A stretch of DNA of 64,000 nt from Hyphomicrobiales bacterium (GTDB lineage: Bacteria; Pseudomonadota; Alphaproteobacteria; Rhizobiales; Rhizobiaceae), in the NCBI GenBank assembly GCA_900471525.1, contig UCEZ01000006.1, positions 111,109 through 175,108 on the forward strand, read 5' to 3'. The notes below the pieces were generated by a model that did no database searches, had not been told where the DNA came from, and worked only from the letters and a program-made list of their open reading frames with translations. The translations under genes were made by a program, and so were the position numbers. Position 1 is the first letter of the stretch, and each line of letters begins with the position of its first letter. Positions 17,763-27,155 of the stretch are shown here, piece by piece.

Positions 17763-18869
17763 ATGTACCGGGGGCGGATCGAAAAGGACTTCAACACTTG
17801 GGTTTCCAAGGGCATGCTCGATGCTGAAGCGGCAAAGGCGATGCTGGCCGAGTACGATTCCCGCGAAACCGTCTTCAGTGCGGGCAGGGTGCTTTTGGTT
17901 CTGGCAGCGGTGCTGCTGTCGGCCGCCGTTCTTCTTCTGGTGGCTGCCAACTGGGAGGCTATTCCGCGCCTCCTGCGCGTCTGCGGTATCGTTGGGCTGA
18001 TCTGGGCGTTTTATCTGTCGGCCGCTTTCTGCCTTGGCCGCGGTTTCAGGGGAATGGGAACGGCGTTGCTCGTTCTGGCGACCATGACATTCGGCGGCGC
18101 CATAGCGCTGGTTGGGCAGATGTACCACTTGTCCGGGGATGCAGCCGATGCGTTGCTGGTCTGGTTTGCGGCATCCTGCGTGGCAGCGGCGGCTTTTCGG
18201 TCAGCCGCGCTGTCGGTGTTGTGTGGGTTCCTGGCATGGGCGGTTTTCGGCCAGTTGGTGATCGATAATGATGCCACCTTCGACGGCAACGGCTACATCT
18301 ATCTCGTCCCTCTCTTGATTGTCATCGTCATCGGCCTGGTGAGATACGCGAATGGCGGCATTGCCCGGCATCTTGCCTATCTGCTCGCTTTGGCGTGGCT
18401 CGGTTGGTTCTATATAGAATTGCCGGAAGTCTGGCTTGCTGCTCTTTTGTTCGGAGCCGGGATTCTGGCATTCCTCATCACCAGCCTTCCTGTCTCGCCG
18501 CTTTACCGTTTCGCCCGCGATGCCGGTGCAGCGCCTGCTTTCTACAGCTTCGCGCTGGCCGTGATGGGGTTGGCTGCACTGCATACCGAAGTGGACGGCC
18601 TTGGCCAGGAAGTCGCGATCGGGGCAACGACACTTGCAGTTGCCCTTGGCGGCATCGCCATAGCGGGCCGGCTGAACGGCGCCGTCCGCTTTCTGGGTTA
18701 TGCGGTTTTCGCCGCCGAGACACTCTACCTGGCGTCCGAGACGCTGGGCAGCATCCTCGGCACGTCCGGCTTCTTCCTGATTTCCGGTGTCGTGGTCGGC
18801 CTGATAGCCTGGCTGGTGATCAGACTGGAGAAACGGCTTGCGGCAAGAACCGCTGTCGAGGGAGCGTGA
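17763..18869 (+). CDS. DUF2157 multi-pass membrane protein
   Basis: A 368-residue integral membrane protein with about ten predicted helices. The N-terminal 45 residues form a soluble DUF2157 domain (LDAEAAKAMLAEYDSRE), followed by the first helix with the conserved AANWEAIPRLLR segment. I chose ATG at 17763 (MYRGRIEKDF) because GGAG sits correctly upstream; a longer form starting at 17727 is less likely. DUF2157 proteins are regularly encoded next to GDYXXLXY proteins, as here. The molecular role of the pair is unknown; a transport or sensing complex in the inner membrane is a guess. Confidence 0.88.
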   Translation: MYRGRIEKDFNTWVSKGMLDAEAAKAMLAEYDSRETVFSAGRVLLVLAAVLLSAAVLLLVAANWEAIPRLLRVCGIVGLIWAFYLSAAFCLGRGFRGMGTALLVLATMTFGGAIALVGQMYHLSGDAADALLVWFAASCVAAAAFRSAALSVLCGFLAWAVFGQLVIDNDATFDGNGYIYLVPLLIVIVIGLVRYANGGIARHLAYLLALAWLGWFYIELPEVWLAALLFGAGILAFLITSLPVSPLYRFARDAGAAPAFYSFALAVMGLAALHTEVDGLGQEVAIGATTLAVALGGIAIAGRLNGAVRFLGYAVFAAETLYLASETLGSILGTSGFFLISGVVVGLIAWLVIRLEKRLAARTAVEGA

Positions 18870-18870
18870 C

Positions 18871-19452
18871 ATGAACAGCAACCCGCTGATCCGGCCTTTG
18901 TTTGCAGCTATTATCGTGGCTCTCCTGCAGACGGCCTTCCTCGGCTACATGATTGAAAGCCGCGCTTCGATCCTGCGCAACGGCGTCGATGTCGTGCTGA
19001 AAACCGTGCCGGTCGATCCGCGCGATCTCCTGCGTGGCGACTATGTCATCCTCGCCTACGATATTTCCACGGTTCCGGCCGACAAGATAACCGGCGGTTT
19101 CCCCGCGGAGGCGACAGACGCGCAACTCTCCGTGCGCCTTGAAAAACAGCAGGACGGTTTCTGGGGTATCGCCGAAGCGTCTTTCGGTACGCTTGCGCCC
19201 AAAGACGGAAGCGTGATTGTTCGCAGTTCGCCGTTCTACTTCTATCCAACACCGGACAGCCCGCCTTCGTCGATGAATGTCGAATACGGGATAGAGCGAT
19301 ATTATGTTCCGGAAGGTGAGGGGAAGGTGCTTGAGGAAGCGCGCAATGCCAGCGCTTTATCCGTGACGGCTGGCGTGGATGATGCGGGCACGATGCAGAT
19401 CCGGTCGATCGCAATCGATGGAAAATCACTCTATGAGGAGCCGCTTTACTGA
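18871..19452 (+). CDS. GDYXXLXY domain protein
   Basis: A 193-residue membrane-anchored protein with one N-terminal helix (about residues 8-27) and a periplasmic domain. The name-giving motif is visible in the stretch DPRDLLRGDYVILAYDIS. ATG at 18871 follows the DUF2157 stop by one base, so the two are translated from one message. The family is defined by sequence only; its role is unknown. Confidence 0.9.
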   Translation: MNSNPLIRPLFAAIIVALLQTAFLGYMIESRASILRNGVDVVLKTVPVDPRDLLRGDYVILAYDISTVPADKITGGFPAEATDAQLSVRLEKQQDGFWGIAEASFGTLAPKDGSVIVRSSPFYFYPTPDSPPSSMNVEYGIERYYVPEGEGKVLEEARNASALSVTAGVDDAGTMQIRSIAIDGKSLYEEPLY

Positions 19453-19512
19453 TCTCTTTCGACGGTACTTGCCAGGCAAGTGACAAGAACACGACAAAAG
19501 CCGCATTTTTCC

Positions 19513-19541
19513 TTTGATCCATTGGAAACGGGTGATATAGA
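19513..19541 (+). promoter_or_regulatory. Possible promoter of tRNA-Leu
   Basis: TTTGAT (19513-19518) and TATAGA (19536-19541) are spaced by 17 bases, a good housekeeping-sigma match. Transcription would begin about 100 bases before the mature tRNA, leaving a leader for 5' processing. Confidence 0.45.
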
Positions 19542-19644
19542 GACGCCGCGCTCGGGAACGCCCTGAACCCGGTGCGGGCTTGTCACAGGCGTTACGCCGT
19601 GGCTTTTCTGCGCCGATGCGAGCAGGCGCTGCGGTTTTCTGAAC

Positions 19645-19729
<85 letters not shown>

Positions 19730-19900
19730 GAATGAAGGACGTCAAGGCTGGTCCTTGGCGTCGATCGAGAAGACGGCGCCATTTTGCTTGCAAAACGGTG
19801 ACTGATTTGCGTAAAGCCACTCCCGGCAAATGGATCGGCTCAAGTGCTCGTGTACAAGAACACCGACAGAGCCCTGTCAACGTGAAATGAAGGTTTGAAC

Positions 19901-21376
19901 ATGCAGGTTATCGAAACGCTCGCTGAAGGGCTGAAGCGCGAACTCAAGGTCGTTATCCCGGCCAAGGACATGGAAGCTCGGATGAACGAGCGTCTTGAAG
20001 ATGCCAAGGGCAAGGTCAAGATCAACGGCTTCCGTCCGGGCAAGGTGCCTTTCGCACATCTGAAGAAGATGTACGGCAAGTCGATCATGGCTGAACTGGT
20101 CAACGAACTCGTCCGCGAAAAGCCGACCGAGATCCTGTCGGAGCGCGGCGAAAAGTCGGCGACCCAGCCGGAAATCGCAATGACCGAGAACGAGGCCGAA
20201 GCCGACAAGATCCTCAACGCCGAGGTCGATTTCGAATTCACGCTCGCTTATGAAATCATTCCGGCCATCGAGTTGAAGGACGTCAGCGGCATCAAGGTGA
20301 CGCGCGAAGTCGTCGACATCGATGAAGCCGAAGTCACCGAGCAGATCCTCAAGATCGCTGAAAACGCCCGCACCTACGAAACCAAGAAGGGCAAGGCCGA
20401 AAACGGCGATCGCGTCACCATCGATTACCTCGGCAAGGTCGACGGCGAAGCCTTCGATGGCGGCAAGGACGAAGACGCTGAGCTGGTTCTCGGTTCCAAC
20501 CGTTTCATCCCAGGCTTCGAAGAACAGCTCGTTGGCCTGAAGGCCGGCGACGAGAAGGTCATTACCGTGACCTTCCCGACTGAATATCCGGCAGCCAACC
20601 TTGCCGGCAAGGAAGCCACCTTCGACATCACCGTCAAGGACGTTGCTGCTGCCGCCGCCGTTGAAATCAACGACGACCTCGCAACCAAGCTCGGCCTCGA
20701 ATCGGCCGACAAGCTGAAGGAAGTCGTCCGCAGCCAGATCGAAAGCCAGTACGGCTCGATGACCCGCCAGAAGGTCAAGCGTCAGATCCTCGACCAGCTG
20801 GACGAACTCTACCAGTTCGATACCCCGTCGCGCCTTGTCGACGCCGAGTTCGACAACATCTGGCGCCAGATCAACACCGACCTCGAGCAGGCCGGCAAGA
20901 CCTTCGCCGACGAAGACACGACGGAAGAAGAAGCGCGCGGTGAATACCGCAAGCTGGCTGAACGCCGCGTCCGCCTCGGTCTCGTTCTCTCCGAAATCGG
21001 CGAAAAGGCCGGTGTCCAGGTGAGCGACGACGAAATGCAGCGTTCGCTGTTCGAACAGCTGCGCCAGTTCCCGGGCCAGGAAAAGCAGATCATCGACTAC
21101 TTCCAGAAGACCCCGGGTGCCGCCGCTTCGCTGCGCGCGCCGATCTTCGAAGAAAAGGTCGTCGATCACCTGCTCTCCGAAGTGAAGGTTACCGACAAGA
21201 CGGTCAGCAAGGAAGAACTGCTGGCTGATGACGAGGAAGGTGCTTCCGAAACGAAGAAGGCCGCCCCGAAGAAGAAGGCTGCTGCCAAGGTTGAAGCTGC
21301 TGAAGGCGAAGAAGCCGCAGCACCGAAGAAGAAGGCTCCGGCCAAGAAAAAGGCCGCTGACGACAGCGCCGAATAA
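19901..21376 (+). CDS. tig: Trigger factor
   Basis: A 491-residue ribosome-associated chaperone with peptidyl-prolyl isomerase activity. The N-terminal ribosome-binding signature GFRPGKVP is present (about residues 44-51), then the FKBP-type domain (about 155-240, with [20 protein letters not shown]), then the C-terminal chaperone arms. A Lys/Ala-rich tail ([20 protein letters not shown] type) extends the family's usual length, as in other rhizobia. Start is ATG at 19901 with AAGG upstream; a TTG two codons earlier is not needed. Confidence 0.96.
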   Translation: MQVIETLAEGLKRELKVVIPAKDMEARMNERLEDAKGKVKINGFRPGKVPFAHLKKMYGKSIMAELVNELVREKPTEILSERGEKSATQPEIAMTENEAEADKILNAEVDFEFTLAYEIIPAIELKDVSGIKVTREVVDIDEAEVTEQILKIAENARTYETKKGKAENGDRVTIDYLGKVDGEAFDGGKDEDAELVLGSNRFIPGFEEQLVGLKAGDEKVITVTFPTEYPAANLAGKEATFDITVKDVAAAAAVEINDDLATKLGLESADKLKEVVRSQIESQYGSMTRQKVKRQILDQLDELYQFDTPSRLVDAEFDNIWRQINTDLEQAGKTFADEDTTEEEARGEYRKLAERRVRLGLVLSEIGEKAGVQVSDDEMQRSLFEQLRQFPGQEKQIIDYFQKTPGAAASLRAPIFEEKVVDHLLSEVKVTDKTVSKEELLADDEEGASETKKAAPKKKAAAKVEAAEGEEAAAPKKKAPAKKKAADDSAE

Positions 21377-21403
21377 GCCAGCGTTTTTCGACTGAGTTTG
21401 AAG

Positions 21404-21432
21404 AGGCCGCCCTGAAAAGGGGCGGCCTTTTT
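21404..21432 (+). terminator. Terminator of tig
   Basis: AGGCCGCCC pairs with GGGCGGCCT around a 7-base loop, followed by TTTTTC on the plus strand, 28 bases after the tig stop. Confidence 0.93.
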
Positions 21433-21464
21433 CGTTGGCGGGGTATCGCGTCCATGGATATGGA

Positions 21465-21498
21465 AAAGCCCGCCCGGACGGACGTCCAGGCGGGCTTT
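21465..21498 (-). terminator. Terminator of the RTX metalloprotease gene
   Basis: AAAGCCCGCC (21465-21474) pairs with GGCGGGCTTT (21489-21498), with an inner GGAC/GTCC pairing. On the minus strand the stem ends in TTTTCC just beyond the RTX gene stop. Confidence 0.85.
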
Positions 21499-21523
21499 CT
21501 ATCGTTGCTGCAGTCCGGCGGAC

Positions 21524-24500
21524 TTAAACGACGAGGAAGTCGAGGTTCGTCAGCCCCAGTCCCGAAGTCAGTCTAGCGAACTGCACGCCGGCGGTGGCGC
21601 CCGTACCGTCGGAATCGTACAGAAGGTCGCCTGTATCGGTCTCATAGATGATGCGATCGGTGGCATCACCGGCAAGGCCGGTGGTGTTTGCGCGGAATGC
21701 CGCAGCTGCAAGTGTGCCCACCGCGCCGATTGTGGTGAAGATCAAGTTTTCCAACGAAATTGTGTCATTGGCGACGTTGAAGTCCGTAATCAGGTCGAGG
21801 TTTGTGGCCGCATTCAGCGCAGTGTTGAAGTGGAAAGTGTCGTTTCCCGAATTTCCGGTCAACGTGTCGTTTCCAGCGTACCCTCTGATGGTGTCATTGC
21901 CCGCGCCGCCCCGGATCAAGTTGCTAACGCTGTTGCCATAGAGAATGTCGCCGAACGCTGTACCTGTGAGGTTTTCGATCGAACCGTAGGTGTCGCCCGC
22001 GGCGTCACCGGTGTTGGACGCAGGGCTGGTGAAGCTGGCGGTGACACCCGCAGCTGCGGTGGAATACGATGCCGTATCGGTGCCCACGCCACCCGAGAGG
22101 GAGTCTGCACCCGCTCCGCCAGTCAGCGTGTCGTTGCCATCGCTGCCAAGGAGCGTGTTTGCACCGTTGTTGCCGGAGAGATTGTCGCTGAAGCTTGTTC
22201 CGGCAAGATTCTCGATCGAACTGTACGTGTCACCGGCGGCGTCGCCGGTGTTGGCCGCAGGATTGATCAAGCTTGCGATCACGCCGCCAGTTGCACCGAA
22301 ATACGACGCGGTGTCGAGGCCTGTGCCGCCGGCGAGGGAGTCCGCGCCTGCGCCGCCGTTAAGCGTGTCGTCGCCGCCAAGACCCGACAGGCTGTCTGTT
22401 CCGGCACCGGTCCTCACGCTGTTGTTCTCGCCGGATCCTGTCACAACGTCATTGCCGGTGCCGGTTAAGACGTTTTCGACACTGGCGAGAGAAATTGGGC
22501 CGGAAGCGGGGGCGTCGATGTCGAAGAACTCGCCGTCCTGAAGATTAACATTGGCGTCGAAACCGGGGAATATCACCGTCGACGTGTCGAAAGTGTCAGT
22601 ACCCGCGCCTCCGAAGAACGCCTCGCCAATGCCGCCGTTCCAGCCCTGCAAGAGATAGAAGCGGTCATTGCCGTTATTGCCGTAGACGAGATCGACGCCA
22701 GATCCTGCCGTCAGGGTGTCGTTGCCATCCCCGCCTTGAATGGTGTCGTTGCCGCCACCGCCGTCAATGGTGTCGTTGCCGGCCGCGCCAATGATACTGT
22801 CATTGCCATTATTGCCGTCGATCGCATTGGCAAGAGCGTTGCCTGTGATCGTGTCAGCCAGTTGCGTGCCTCTGACATTCTCGACATTGACGATCGAATA
22901 TGGGCCGCCGAAGGTCGGAGAGAAGTCATAGGTATTGGTGCCAAGATTGACGGTGGAGCCCCTCGACGCATAGTTGCTCAAGTCGAGCACGTCGTTCCCG
23001 GTGCCACCGTCGGTGTTGTCGCCAAACTCGCCGTCTCGGACGTAGAAAGTATCGTTCCCATTGCCACCATCGACGGTGTCGGTGGAGAAACCACCCTCGA
23101 TCCAGTCATCGCCATCGCCGCCGTTGATAACGTCGATGCCGAGACCGGCGAGTAGCGTATCGTTGCCGGCATTGCCGTTGACAGTGTCGTTGCCCGACAG
23201 ACCGTCAATCGTGTCGTTGCCGCCGTTTCCGTTGAGCGTGTTGTTGGCATTGTTGCCGGTAATGCTGTCATTGCCGGAACCGCCATTGGCATTTTCGATC
23301 AAAGACCGCGCATCACCATTGAACTGGAAGGCGTTGAAGACGTTGCCACGGGCAAAGCCCCCGTTCGGGCCGCCGCCGAGGAAAGCCAGTTGTGCGGAGG
23401 AAAAAGTTGAATTTTCACCGGGGCGCAGGTCGAGCCTTAGGTTCGTCGTATAGTTCGACAGGTCATAAGTGTCGATACCGTTACCGTCCCAGATGGTGGA
23501 GAAGATGCGGTTGGCACCGGGATCGATTGCCAATACGCCGCCAACGTAGGAGTTGCCGTTGGTCGGATCCCAAGTGTAGACGGTGTTGCCGCTGTTGATG
23601 GTGAAATCCGCGCCATACATTGTCTGCAGGGCGAGAATGTCGATCATCATGTAAGTTTGCGGCGCACCAAAGGTTTCGTAGTCGTAGCCGCTGGTTACGT
23701 CGCCGATGTAGGTCGCGTAGGTCATCACGGTGAATTCGACCGAATTGTAGGCAGCCGGGACTGCGGTATTGCCAGGTCCGCCCAATTCATGGCCGTGTTT
23801 CAGGCCGAGCGAATGGCCCAGTTCATGGATCATTGTATGCCAGGCATAGTTGCCGGCGATCGGGTTCTTCAGGCTATTGCTTGTGCCATCGTAGGTGTTG
23901 CCGAAGAACGTGTCGCCGCCAGTGACGCCGTTGTTCGGATAGAAGGCATAGGCGGTTCCGGCATCGCCGGAATTGGCTGCGCGGATCGTCGAGCTGCCCG
24001 TGCCTGCACCGTTGTAGCTTATGGTAAGGTTGGTAAAGCCTTCGACTGAAAAGCCGATGGCGCCGGATAGCTGAGTGAAAGTGTCCTGGTTCAGCGCGGC
24101 ATGGAACGCAATCATCTGCTGGGCGGTGAACTGCGAAAAGGCTTCATTCTGCGCGCTTATGCCGTTGCCGTTCTGATCCGAAGTATAGCCGGCCTGATAG
24201 TCGGCTGACGAATCAGTGTCGCTATAAGTGATGAAAGTCTCGTTCCAGCGCACGCCGCTCAGAACACCGTCGATGATTGCATTGCCGGTTGCCCCGACCG
24301 CGATGGTCACGGATAGATCGCCGTTTTCCTCGGGTACCTGTGCGTCATTGCCGCCTGTCGAACTGAAATCCGGGGCGTCAATTGCATCGGAGGAACCGAT
24401 CGTCGGCGCAATGGCCGTCTTGGTGGGACTCCAATCTCCGGTCCAATCTGGCACAGCAATGTTGAACAGTCGGGGCGAAGACGCGCCGAAGTTAAGTGCC

Positions 24501-24577
24501 GAAGACCACGCCGTCCGGTCCTGGTCCAGACCTGTCGGATCGACGAGGAGGGAATTTGTTCGTACCCTGGCGTTCAT
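21524..24577 (-). CDS. Serralysin-like (M10) RTX metalloprotease
   Basis: A 1017-residue predicted secreted zinc protease. The zinc motif HELGHSLGLKH (HExxHxxGxxH) lies at about residues 248-258 and the Met-turn is in VMTYATY. A serralysin-type linker follows, then a long array of Ca-binding RTX nonapeptides (GGxGxDxUx pattern such as GGNGNDTFY and GGAGADSLAGG) from about 430 to 960, and a C-terminal block typical of type I secretion substrates. There is no Sec signal peptide. Start is ATG at 24577, preceded by GGGAGG. Twice the usual serralysin length because of the extra RTX blocks. No type I exporter genes are nearby, so an unlinked exporter must serve it. Confidence 0.9.
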   Translation of the reverse strand: MNARVRTNSLLVDPTGLDQDRTAWSSALNFGASSPRLFNIAVPDWTGDWSPTKTAIAPTIGSSDAIDAPDFSSTGGNDAQVPEENGDLSVTIAVGATGNAIIDGVLSGVRWNETFITYSDTDSSADYQAGYTSDQNGNGISAQNEAFSQFTAQQMIAFHAALNQDTFTQLSGAIGFSVEGFTNLTISYNGAGTGSSTIRAANSGDAGTAYAFYPNNGVTGGDTFFGNTYDGTSNSLKNPIAGNYAWHTMIHELGHSLGLKHGHELGGPGNTAVPAAYNSVEFTVMTYATYIGDVTSGYDYETFGAPQTYMMIDILALQTMYGADFTINSGNTVYTWDPTNGNSYVGGVLAIDPGANRIFSTIWDGNGIDTYDLSNYTTNLRLDLRPGENSTFSSAQLAFLGGGPNGGFARGNVFNAFQFNGDARSLIENANGGSGNDSITGNNANNTLNGNGGNDTIDGLSGNDTVNGNAGNDTLLAGLGIDVINGGDGDDWIEGGFSTDTVDGGNGNDTFYVRDGEFGDNTDGGTGNDVLDLSNYASRGSTVNLGTNTYDFSPTFGGPYSIVNVENVRGTQLADTITGNALANAIDGNNGNDSIIGAAGNDTIDGGGGNDTIQGGDGNDTLTAGSGVDLVYGNNGNDRFYLLQGWNGGIGEAFFGGAGTDTFDTSTVIFPGFDANVNLQDGEFFDIDAPASGPISLASVENVLTGTGNDVVTGSGENNSVRTGAGTDSLSGLGGDDTLNGGAGADSLAGGTGLDTASYFGATGGVIASLINPAANTGDAAGDTYSSIENLAGTSFSDNLSGNNGANTLLGSDGNDTLTGGAGADSLSGGVGTDTASYSTAAAGVTASFTSPASNTGDAAGDTYGSIENLTGTAFGDILYGNSVSNLIRGGAGNDTIRGYAGNDTLTGNSGNDTFHFNTALNAATNLDLITDFNVANDTISLENLIFTTIGAVGTLAAAAFRANTTGLAGDATDRIIYETDTGDLLYDSDGTGATAGVQFARLTSGLGLTNLDFLVV

Positions 24578-25089
24578 GATACCTCCCTGGTCACACCGTA
24601 CATACAGGTGCAACGCTCGTTTATGTTTGGTGTTGAATTCGAACCTCCTCCGCAAAACGCAGAGGTACGCGTGCCGAAAACCGCTTCACGCGGGATCAGC
24701 ATATCCGTGGCCAAATTGGTCATATTCGCCGCATCGCCTAAGCAATGCGCGATCATTTAATGCAGACGTCGAAATAACTTGGGGCTACTGGTTCGTTTTA
24801 TGGACTTGCTTGCAATGGTATTTTTGCGAATATTGCGCAACTCAGACAATGGACTTCACGCGATGAAGACCTAGCAGCAAAAATCACGAAATGGTGTTTG
24901 GTTTCGCCTCATTCGCGCCCCATTACCACGAGATTTTAGTCTACGCTTATTTAGATTGTGTGACAAGACTAATGTAATCAAGGCGGATGGTCGCGGCTCT
25001 TGACGGCGCCTCGAAACCGGCGGCAGGTTCCGTCTTCGAGGGCGTCGATTACCGTTTGAAACAGCCTCTTGAAAAGGCGTAAACGGGCG
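24578..25089. other. 512-bp gap between divergent genes
   Basis: This lies between the RTX protease gene (-) and a small secreted-protein gene (+) and must hold both promoters. The central part (24,740-24,980) is AT-rich, unlike the flanking coding DNA. Near the right end, GGCGCCTCGAA and TTCGAGGGCGTC form an imperfect dyad (about 25,003-25,047). I see no gene. Confidence 0.4.
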
Positions 25090-25362
25090 ATGGATGATCG
25101 GTTTCGAGTGCTAGTGACAGTTGCAATCGCCTGCGTGGCGGCATCTGCGGCCGTATTGGCGCCGGCGTATGCGAACCAACCTGGTAAAGGCCCTGAAATG
25201 ATGGACACACCGCCGGATCCGGACAAGGCCGTGCTGACTGAATACAAGCTGCTGATGGCACGCGGAACGGTTGAAGCCTATGAACTCTTCATTGAACGTC
25301 ACCCGGACCATCCACTTGCTGAAGACGCGCGGCGAAAGTTGAAACAGTTGCGCGGCGAGTGA
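25090..25362 (+). CDS. Small exported helical-repeat protein, 90 aa
   Basis: A short protein with a clear signal peptide (about residues 1-27, cleavage after PAYA). The mature part ends in YELFIERHPDHPLAEDARRK, which resembles one tetratricopeptide-type repeat of the YbgF/BamD sort. I chose ATG at 25090 (MDDRFRVLV) over a TTG at 25069. The function is unknown. It has its own terminator. Confidence 0.72.
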   Translation: MDDRFRVLVTVAIACVAASAAVLAPAYANQPGKGPEMMDTPPDPDKAVLTEYKLLMARGTVEAYELFIERHPDHPLAEDARRKLKQLRGE

Positions 25363-25398
25363 GCGGCGCTGATGCTCTTGGAGATCAGCCGCTTTTTT
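25363..25398 (+). terminator. Terminator of the small exported protein gene
   Basis: GCGG-(CG)-CTGAT pairs with ATCAGCCGC, with a two-base bulge and a 10-base loop, followed by TTTTTT, beginning at the stop codon of the gene. Confidence 0.7.
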
Positions 25399-25527
25399 AT
25401 CTCGTTGGTTAAAGTTCGCTGAGTCTCGCTCCCAGGTGCTTCAATTTCGCACGCATCGGCATTCCGTCAGTGTACCGACGTACGGAACCCATACCGTTCA
25501 GTGCCGTTGGACGATCATAAATTCCCG

Positions 25528-26934
25528 TCACACCTTTGGCGCGATTTCGCCCATCCGGTTGCCGGCGTCCAGACCGGCGATCTTGTAGGCTTCGGCCAGC
25601 GTCGGGTAGTTGAAGGTGTTTTCGACGAAATATTCGACAGTGCCCTTCAGGTTCAGCACGGCCTGACCGATATGGACGAGTTCGGTCGCACCTTCGCCGA
25701 CGATATGCACCCCGAGCAGGCGTCTGGTCTTCAGCGAGAAGATCAGTTTCAAGAGCCCGGAATCAAGTCCCATGATGTGGCCCCGCGACGTCTCCCGGAA
25801 GCGGGCAATGCCGCATTCGTAAGGAATTCCACGCTCCTTGACCTCTTCCTCGGTTAGGCCGCAGGTGGAAATTTCCGGCACGGCGTAAATGCCATATGGG
25901 AAGAATTTCGGCGGCTCCTTGGCGATCGCGCCGACGGCGACGCGAGCGGCAATGCGCCCCTGTTCCATCGAAGTGGAGGCAAGGCTCGGGAAGCCGACGA
26001 CATCGCCGGCCGCATAGATGTTCGGGACGGAGGTCTGGAACGTTTCCGGATTGACGCTGAGGCGTCCGCGGCTATCAGCTTCGAGGCCGGCTGCAGGCAG
26101 GTTGAGCGAATCCGTCGCACCCATGCGGCCTGCCGCAAACAGCACCATTTCACAATTGATCACCCGGCCGCTGTCGAGCGTGATCGAACATTTGCCGTCC
26201 GGCGTCCGCTCCACTTTGTCAGCCTTTTGCCCCAGATGCAGTTTCATGTTGCGGTCGCGCAGCTGATAGGTGAAATCCTCGACGATTTCCTTGTCGATAA
26301 AATCGAGCATGGTCGTCTTCGGATCGATCAGGGTGACCTGCGTATCCAGTGCACTGAAGATGGTCGCATATTCGATGCCGATGACCCCGGCGCCGATCAC
26401 GGCCATGGAGCGCGGCAGGTCTTCGATTTCCAGAAGCTCGTCGCTGTCGAGCACCGTCTTTCCATCGAACGGAATGTAGTCCGGGCGGAAAGGTTTTGTG
26501 CCGACGGCAAGCAGAATACTGGTCGCCGAAACCTGGATGATTTCACCGTCTTCCTTGACGATCTGCAGGGTCTGCGGATCGATGAAGCTCGCCTTGCCAC
26601 GGATATGCTGGACGCGATTGCGGGCGAACTGGTGTTCGAGCACCTCGACCTCATGATCCAGGGTGATCAGCAGCCGTCGGCGCAGGTCTTCCGCACTGAT
26701 CTCCTGCTTGACGCGGTAAGCGCGTCCGTAAAACCCGCGCTCGCGCCAGCCGGTGAGGTTCAGCGCCGTTTCACGAAGGGTTTTGGAGGGAATGGTGCCG
26801 GTATGCACCGAGACGCCGCCGACGCGTTTTCCCTGTTCGACGACAAGAACCTTCTTGCCCAGTTTGGCCGCCTGAATGGCGGCCCTGCGTCCTGCAGGCC
26901 CGCTGCCGACAACCACGAGATCATACTGGTTCAT
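25528..26934 (-). CDS. sthA: Si-specific NAD(P)(+) transhydrogenase
   Basis: A 468-residue soluble flavoprotein of the pyridine nucleotide-disulfide oxidoreductase family that moves reducing equivalents between NADPH and NAD. The FAD motif GSGPAGRRAAIQAAKLG is at the N-terminus and the second dinucleotide motif is VIGAGVIGIEYATIFSAL. The position of the redox disulfide reads GGVSVHTGTIPSKTLRE with no cysteine. The missing disulfide separates transhydrogenases from lipoamide dehydrogenase and mercuric reductase, so the call is firm. Full length. Confidence 0.93.
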   Translation of the reverse strand: MNQYDLVVVGSGPAGRRAAIQAAKLGKKVLVVEQGKRVGGVSVHTGTIPSKTLRETALNLTGWRERGFYGRAYRVKQEISAEDLRRRLLITLDHEVEVLEHQFARNRVQHIRGKASFIDPQTLQIVKEDGEIIQVSATSILLAVGTKPFRPDYIPFDGKTVLDSDELLEIEDLPRSMAVIGAGVIGIEYATIFSALDTQVTLIDPKTTMLDFIDKEIVEDFTYQLRDRNMKLHLGQKADKVERTPDGKCSITLDSGRVINCEMVLFAAGRMGATDSLNLPAAGLEADSRGRLSVNPETFQTSVPNIYAAGDVVGFPSLASTSMEQGRIAARVAVGAIAKEPPKFFPYGIYAVPEISTCGLTEEEVKERGIPYECGIARFRETSRGHIMGLDSGLLKLIFSLKTRRLLGVHIVGEGATELVHIGQAVLNLKGTVEYFVENTFNYPTLAEAYKIAGLDAGNRMGEIAPKV

Positions 26935-27155
26935 GACGCGTTTCCGGTGATGGAGAGAGAATCATTGTGCGTTGCGGTAAATGTCGCTTGCAGGGATTTA
27001 TATCGTCAATCTTACAGTTTAATAAAGCCTTGTAAGCCACCTTCGGGCTTGCCGATGCTTATTTTACGAAAAGCGATTATATTTAGCCGGGATGGGTCAG
27101 CTGTCGGGGGAGCAGCGTACTTTCAACGGCGTGCGACCCGGAAAGCAAAGAGGTT

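Noticed and set aside
21700..23300. Repetitive GC-rich DNA resembling a tandem repeat or CRISPR-like array
   Set aside because: The repeats encode RTX nonapeptides (GGxGxD) in frame with the protease gene; there are no constant repeats with unique spacers.
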